NCBI GenBank assembly: GCA_018389105.1
Contig: JACATO010002134.1
Span: 1,047,001 to 1,111,000, forward strand
Direction of reading: 5' to 3'
Length of the DNA stretch: 64,000 nt
From: Nautilus pompilius
Taxonomy: Eukaryota; Mollusca; Cephalopoda; Nautilida; Nautilidae
Below the pieces are notes generated by a model. The model saw only the letters and a list, made by a program, of their open reading frames with translations. It did no database searches and was not told the origin of the DNA. Shown here piece after piece: positions 61,300 through 64,000 of the stretch (the stretch's first letter is position 1; each line of letters opens with the position of its first letter). Made by a program: the position numbers and the translations under genes.

Positions 61300-63200
61300 T
61301 TCTTAGCCATTTGTTTCTGTAAATACTTTACAGACTTTGGTGTAGCAGCATTCATGCTCACTCATGGGCTGAAAAATGATACTTGGATGTTGGCTAATTT
61401 CTCCAACCAATTTTATATTAATCAGTATTTTTTTTAATGAAGTTGCAATGGTTAAAATTAATAATATTTTATGGACAAAGTACCGAATTCTTTGCTCAGA
61501 ATCAGACTGCTGATTAAAGTTAGCAGTGGTGCAATCATTCGTTAGCCTTGGACATGAAATCGATTCAATCATTACATTAGTATAGCGTCGGCAAATATCG
61601 CATGATGGCAGTTTTGTTGCTTTTAGTAACTGTTGGTTCTTTCCTCCCTGGACAATGAGGCATTTTGACAATTCTAACGATACTCTTCAGAATGTACTAC
61701 ACACACATGCCATAAATAAATACTTATTCATTGATAGTTGTAAATTCTGAATTTATTTTTTAAGAAATCTTAGAAAGTAAAGCACCAAAAACAAAATCAC
61801 TTGCATATAAAATTTAAGTATACTTTGTAAGCAGCAATTTAGCATCACTATTATTAAAATGTTCCACTTCAGAAACATTTGACAGACAGACATTGTTTTA
61901 AAATTGTCAAGAAATTCTCTCTCTCTACTTTTTCTTATGAAAAAAATGTTAATAAGCAGAATTTTGTTATACTAATAACTTTTTTCACTGATGTATTACA
62001 TACTTATTCCAACTGACAGTATGTTTTTTGGAACTAGCACAGGCTCATCTAGTTTTTCTGAAGAAGCGAGACTATAATTTCTTGCTATGTGCATTATTTA
62101 TTAGTCCATATGGTAGTCTAGTCAGTTTCACAACTAAATAATGAAGCCTATCTAATTTGTTCCAGCAGAGTTGAGGGGTGTTTGGATAGTATTGCCATAG
62201 AAAATTACTCCACTGTGAGGTGAGAACATTAGCTAGCAGGAAAAGAGGAGGTGCTACCAAGAAAATTAAGGAGGAAGTTAAAGTGAGCACATTGAATTGA
62301 CCTGCTACAGGTTACCTTATTGCAGTCATAAAAGCTGATAGTAGAAGTGGTTGCACTTCTCACCACCTTCTGCCTCTCCTGGGATTTACTTCAGAGAACT
62401 TATTATGGACCTGTCAGTGTAGCCGATTCGCCAGTTATCATAATTTCTTTAAACATGGCTTATACTTCCTCTTTATGGATGTCCTGTAATTATCTACTAT
62501 TTCACTTGTAATTAGCAAAATTTCTATTCAGGGTACCAAAGTAGTGAGTGCGCAACTTCCGTCACACAGATTAGTAGGTGATTATGCTTCTGATTTGAAA
62601 ACTGTCATCTAGGTAGCAATTACCTTTTTTCTTAAACAGGTAAGAAGGAACTGAGTTGAATATTTATTTTATTCTAGTTTGATAAATTATATTTTTATTT
62701 GTACATTTTGTGAAATAAAATTAACATTAGATAATGGTAATATAAAAAAAAAATTAAGATCTTTCTATGTAGGAATTATCAAAACAAAGTATTTATTCAT
62801 AAGATCTTTAATAATTGGTATTAAATGGGTTTCTAGAAATTGGACTTCATTGACTAACCTTATATTTTTCATCAGTTTTCAGCAAAAAAAAATTTAGCTT
62901 TTTTAAATTAATGTGTATTATATTTTTTACTGATTCTCTATACACGAGAGTAGTTTTCATAACTTGTAATTTTAGTAATTGTTTGATTCCAGGTTTTTCT
63001 GTCATAATAAGTATTATGATCATTATTTTCCAGGTTCGGTATTCAGTTAATTGCAGTTATCACCTGTTGACGTATTTAAAAGGGAGTATTGCTGCCTAAG
63101 TTTTTCATCCTTTTCATTTTCTTTATTTAATAATTTATAAAATTTGTTTAAGTAAGAGTTATAACATCAATCAACGCCTGTCAACAGGAATAACAGCAAC
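61300..63200. other. Stretch upstream of the LINE without a supported gene
   Basis: A 122-codon minus-strand open frame (61,303-61,671) contains seven Cys and a hydrophobic patch (KILLILTIATSLKKILI). It has no recognised motif and could be part of the LINE 5' region or spurious. The rest is AT-rich with no recognised feature. Confidence 0.4.
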
Positions 63201-63207
63201 GGTAGAT

Positions 63208-63610
63208 GAAGGGAGAACGTGTCTCCATCCATTTACAAATAATAAAAGATTTTAAAAACAAAAAATTAAAATAAAAACAGAACTCCCCCTTATCCTCCCT
63301 CTCCGGTTGGATTTAATAAAAATAAAAAAAACGGCCTAAGCTCCCTGACCTTTATAGCATCTTAAGGACATAGAGAGAGAAAACTCTATTCTAGAGGGTT
63401 CAGCCTGGATAAACCTACCCCTCCTGAGCGTATACGAAGGAGTTGGGTAGCTGGCTGCTCTCACTAGGATGAGGTACACTAATATGAAAAAATAATAACA
63501 GGTTGAAATAAGACCTCACTCATAAACAGCTGAGGCGGAACCGACCCAGCTCCCACCACACACACTTGCAAACTTCACAAACATGCCCAAACAATTGCAC
63601 CACCACCACC
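63208..63610 (-). repeat. Long inverted repeat, right arm
   Basis: The reverse complement is collinear with 55,111-55,480. Both arms point inward toward the LINE block. Outer end words are GGTGGTGGTGCAATTG against GGTGTTGTGCGGTG, and the inner end word is GGATGGAGACACGTTCTCCC. The arms are separated by about 7.7 kb. Confidence 0.8.
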
Positions 63611-64000
63611 CCCCCAAAAGATCCATTCTTGAAAATTGTGAAAATTTTCATATTTTAACTAAATGTCATTCACTCATTTTTTGACATTTTAGCTTTATGT
63701 AGGTCTCCAAAACAAACTTAAAATTTTTTCTTTGTTTAAGAAAAACATCTACAGGTGTGTGTACATATACGTTTTTCTAGCTGTTAAAGAGAATGTAGTA
63801 CATATCCCAGTCATTTAGTGAACCATTTTTCTTGCATATTTCTTTAGACAACATGACCAGTTTGATTATATTTTTAAAAAGAAAGTAAAATTTAAATAAA
63901 GAACTTTAAAAACTGTGTGCTTTAGAAAGTATGGTGTGCTGCTTTTGGGAATTATTTCTTAATCATTTACTGACAAGTACAGCTGTTATATGAATAAAAA
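63611..64000. other. AT-rich stretch to the window end
   Basis: Nothing recognisable is present. Confidence 0.5.

Overview
This 64 kb window is nuclear DNA of a multicellular animal. It is AT-rich and poor in CpG, has no compact or operon-like gene arrangement, contains CA, TA and homopolymer microsatellites, and is littered with decayed transposons. The mix of transposons (Tx1/L1-clade LINE, Ty3/gypsy integrase, Tigger/pogo, Hsmar1-like mariner, Tc1-like elements, and a CxxH-type DDE transposase common in invertebrates) suggests a non-mammalian metazoan. A mollusc or another lophotrochozoan is plausible, but the sequence does not prove it.

Region by region. 1-540 is CpG-richer than what follows and ends in a splice-donor-like site at 391, so it may be a promoter with a non-coding first exon. 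541-24,860 is intron-like or intergenic DNA. It holds one decayed pogo-type element (7.14-8.52 kb), three copies of a short dispersed repeat (3.1, 11.0 and 16.6 kb), microsatellites, and a 146-codon open segment with good splice borders (12,733-13,170) that is the best host-exon candidate.

24,870-36,170 is a transposon graveyard. In order it holds a Tigger1-like element (minus strand), a rearranged Tc1 element, a gypsy integrase followed by an OTU-type cysteine protease domain, a small degenerate tandem repeat, an internally deleted Tigger that keeps only its DNA-binding domain, a one-ended Tigger-like element, and two Tc1-like relics. A second host-exon candidate (36,256-36,473) lies just beyond, and its splice phase is compatible with the 12.7 kb exon. 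Further on are a second pogo copy (38.52-39.78 kb), the CxxH DDE relic (41.3-42.5 kb), a complete-length mariner with both inverted ends (44,301-45,552) and a Jerky/Tigger N-terminal fragment (50.25-50.63 kb).

53,790-55,700 is a conspicuous GC- and CpG-richer island and could be a promoter. 56,158-60,877 holds a near full-length LINE on the minus strand: ORF1 with a CCHC knuckle, then ORF2 with endonuclease, reverse transcriptase and a C-terminal zinc motif. It is broken by only a few frameshifts and stops. Its upstream side carries a CTAAG-periodic A-rich array. The LINE block lies between two diverged inverted repeats of about 370-400 bp (55,111-55,480 and 63,208-63,610).

No complete host gene, rRNA, tRNA or CRISPR array could be supported. 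All product calls are read from motifs by eye, with no database search.
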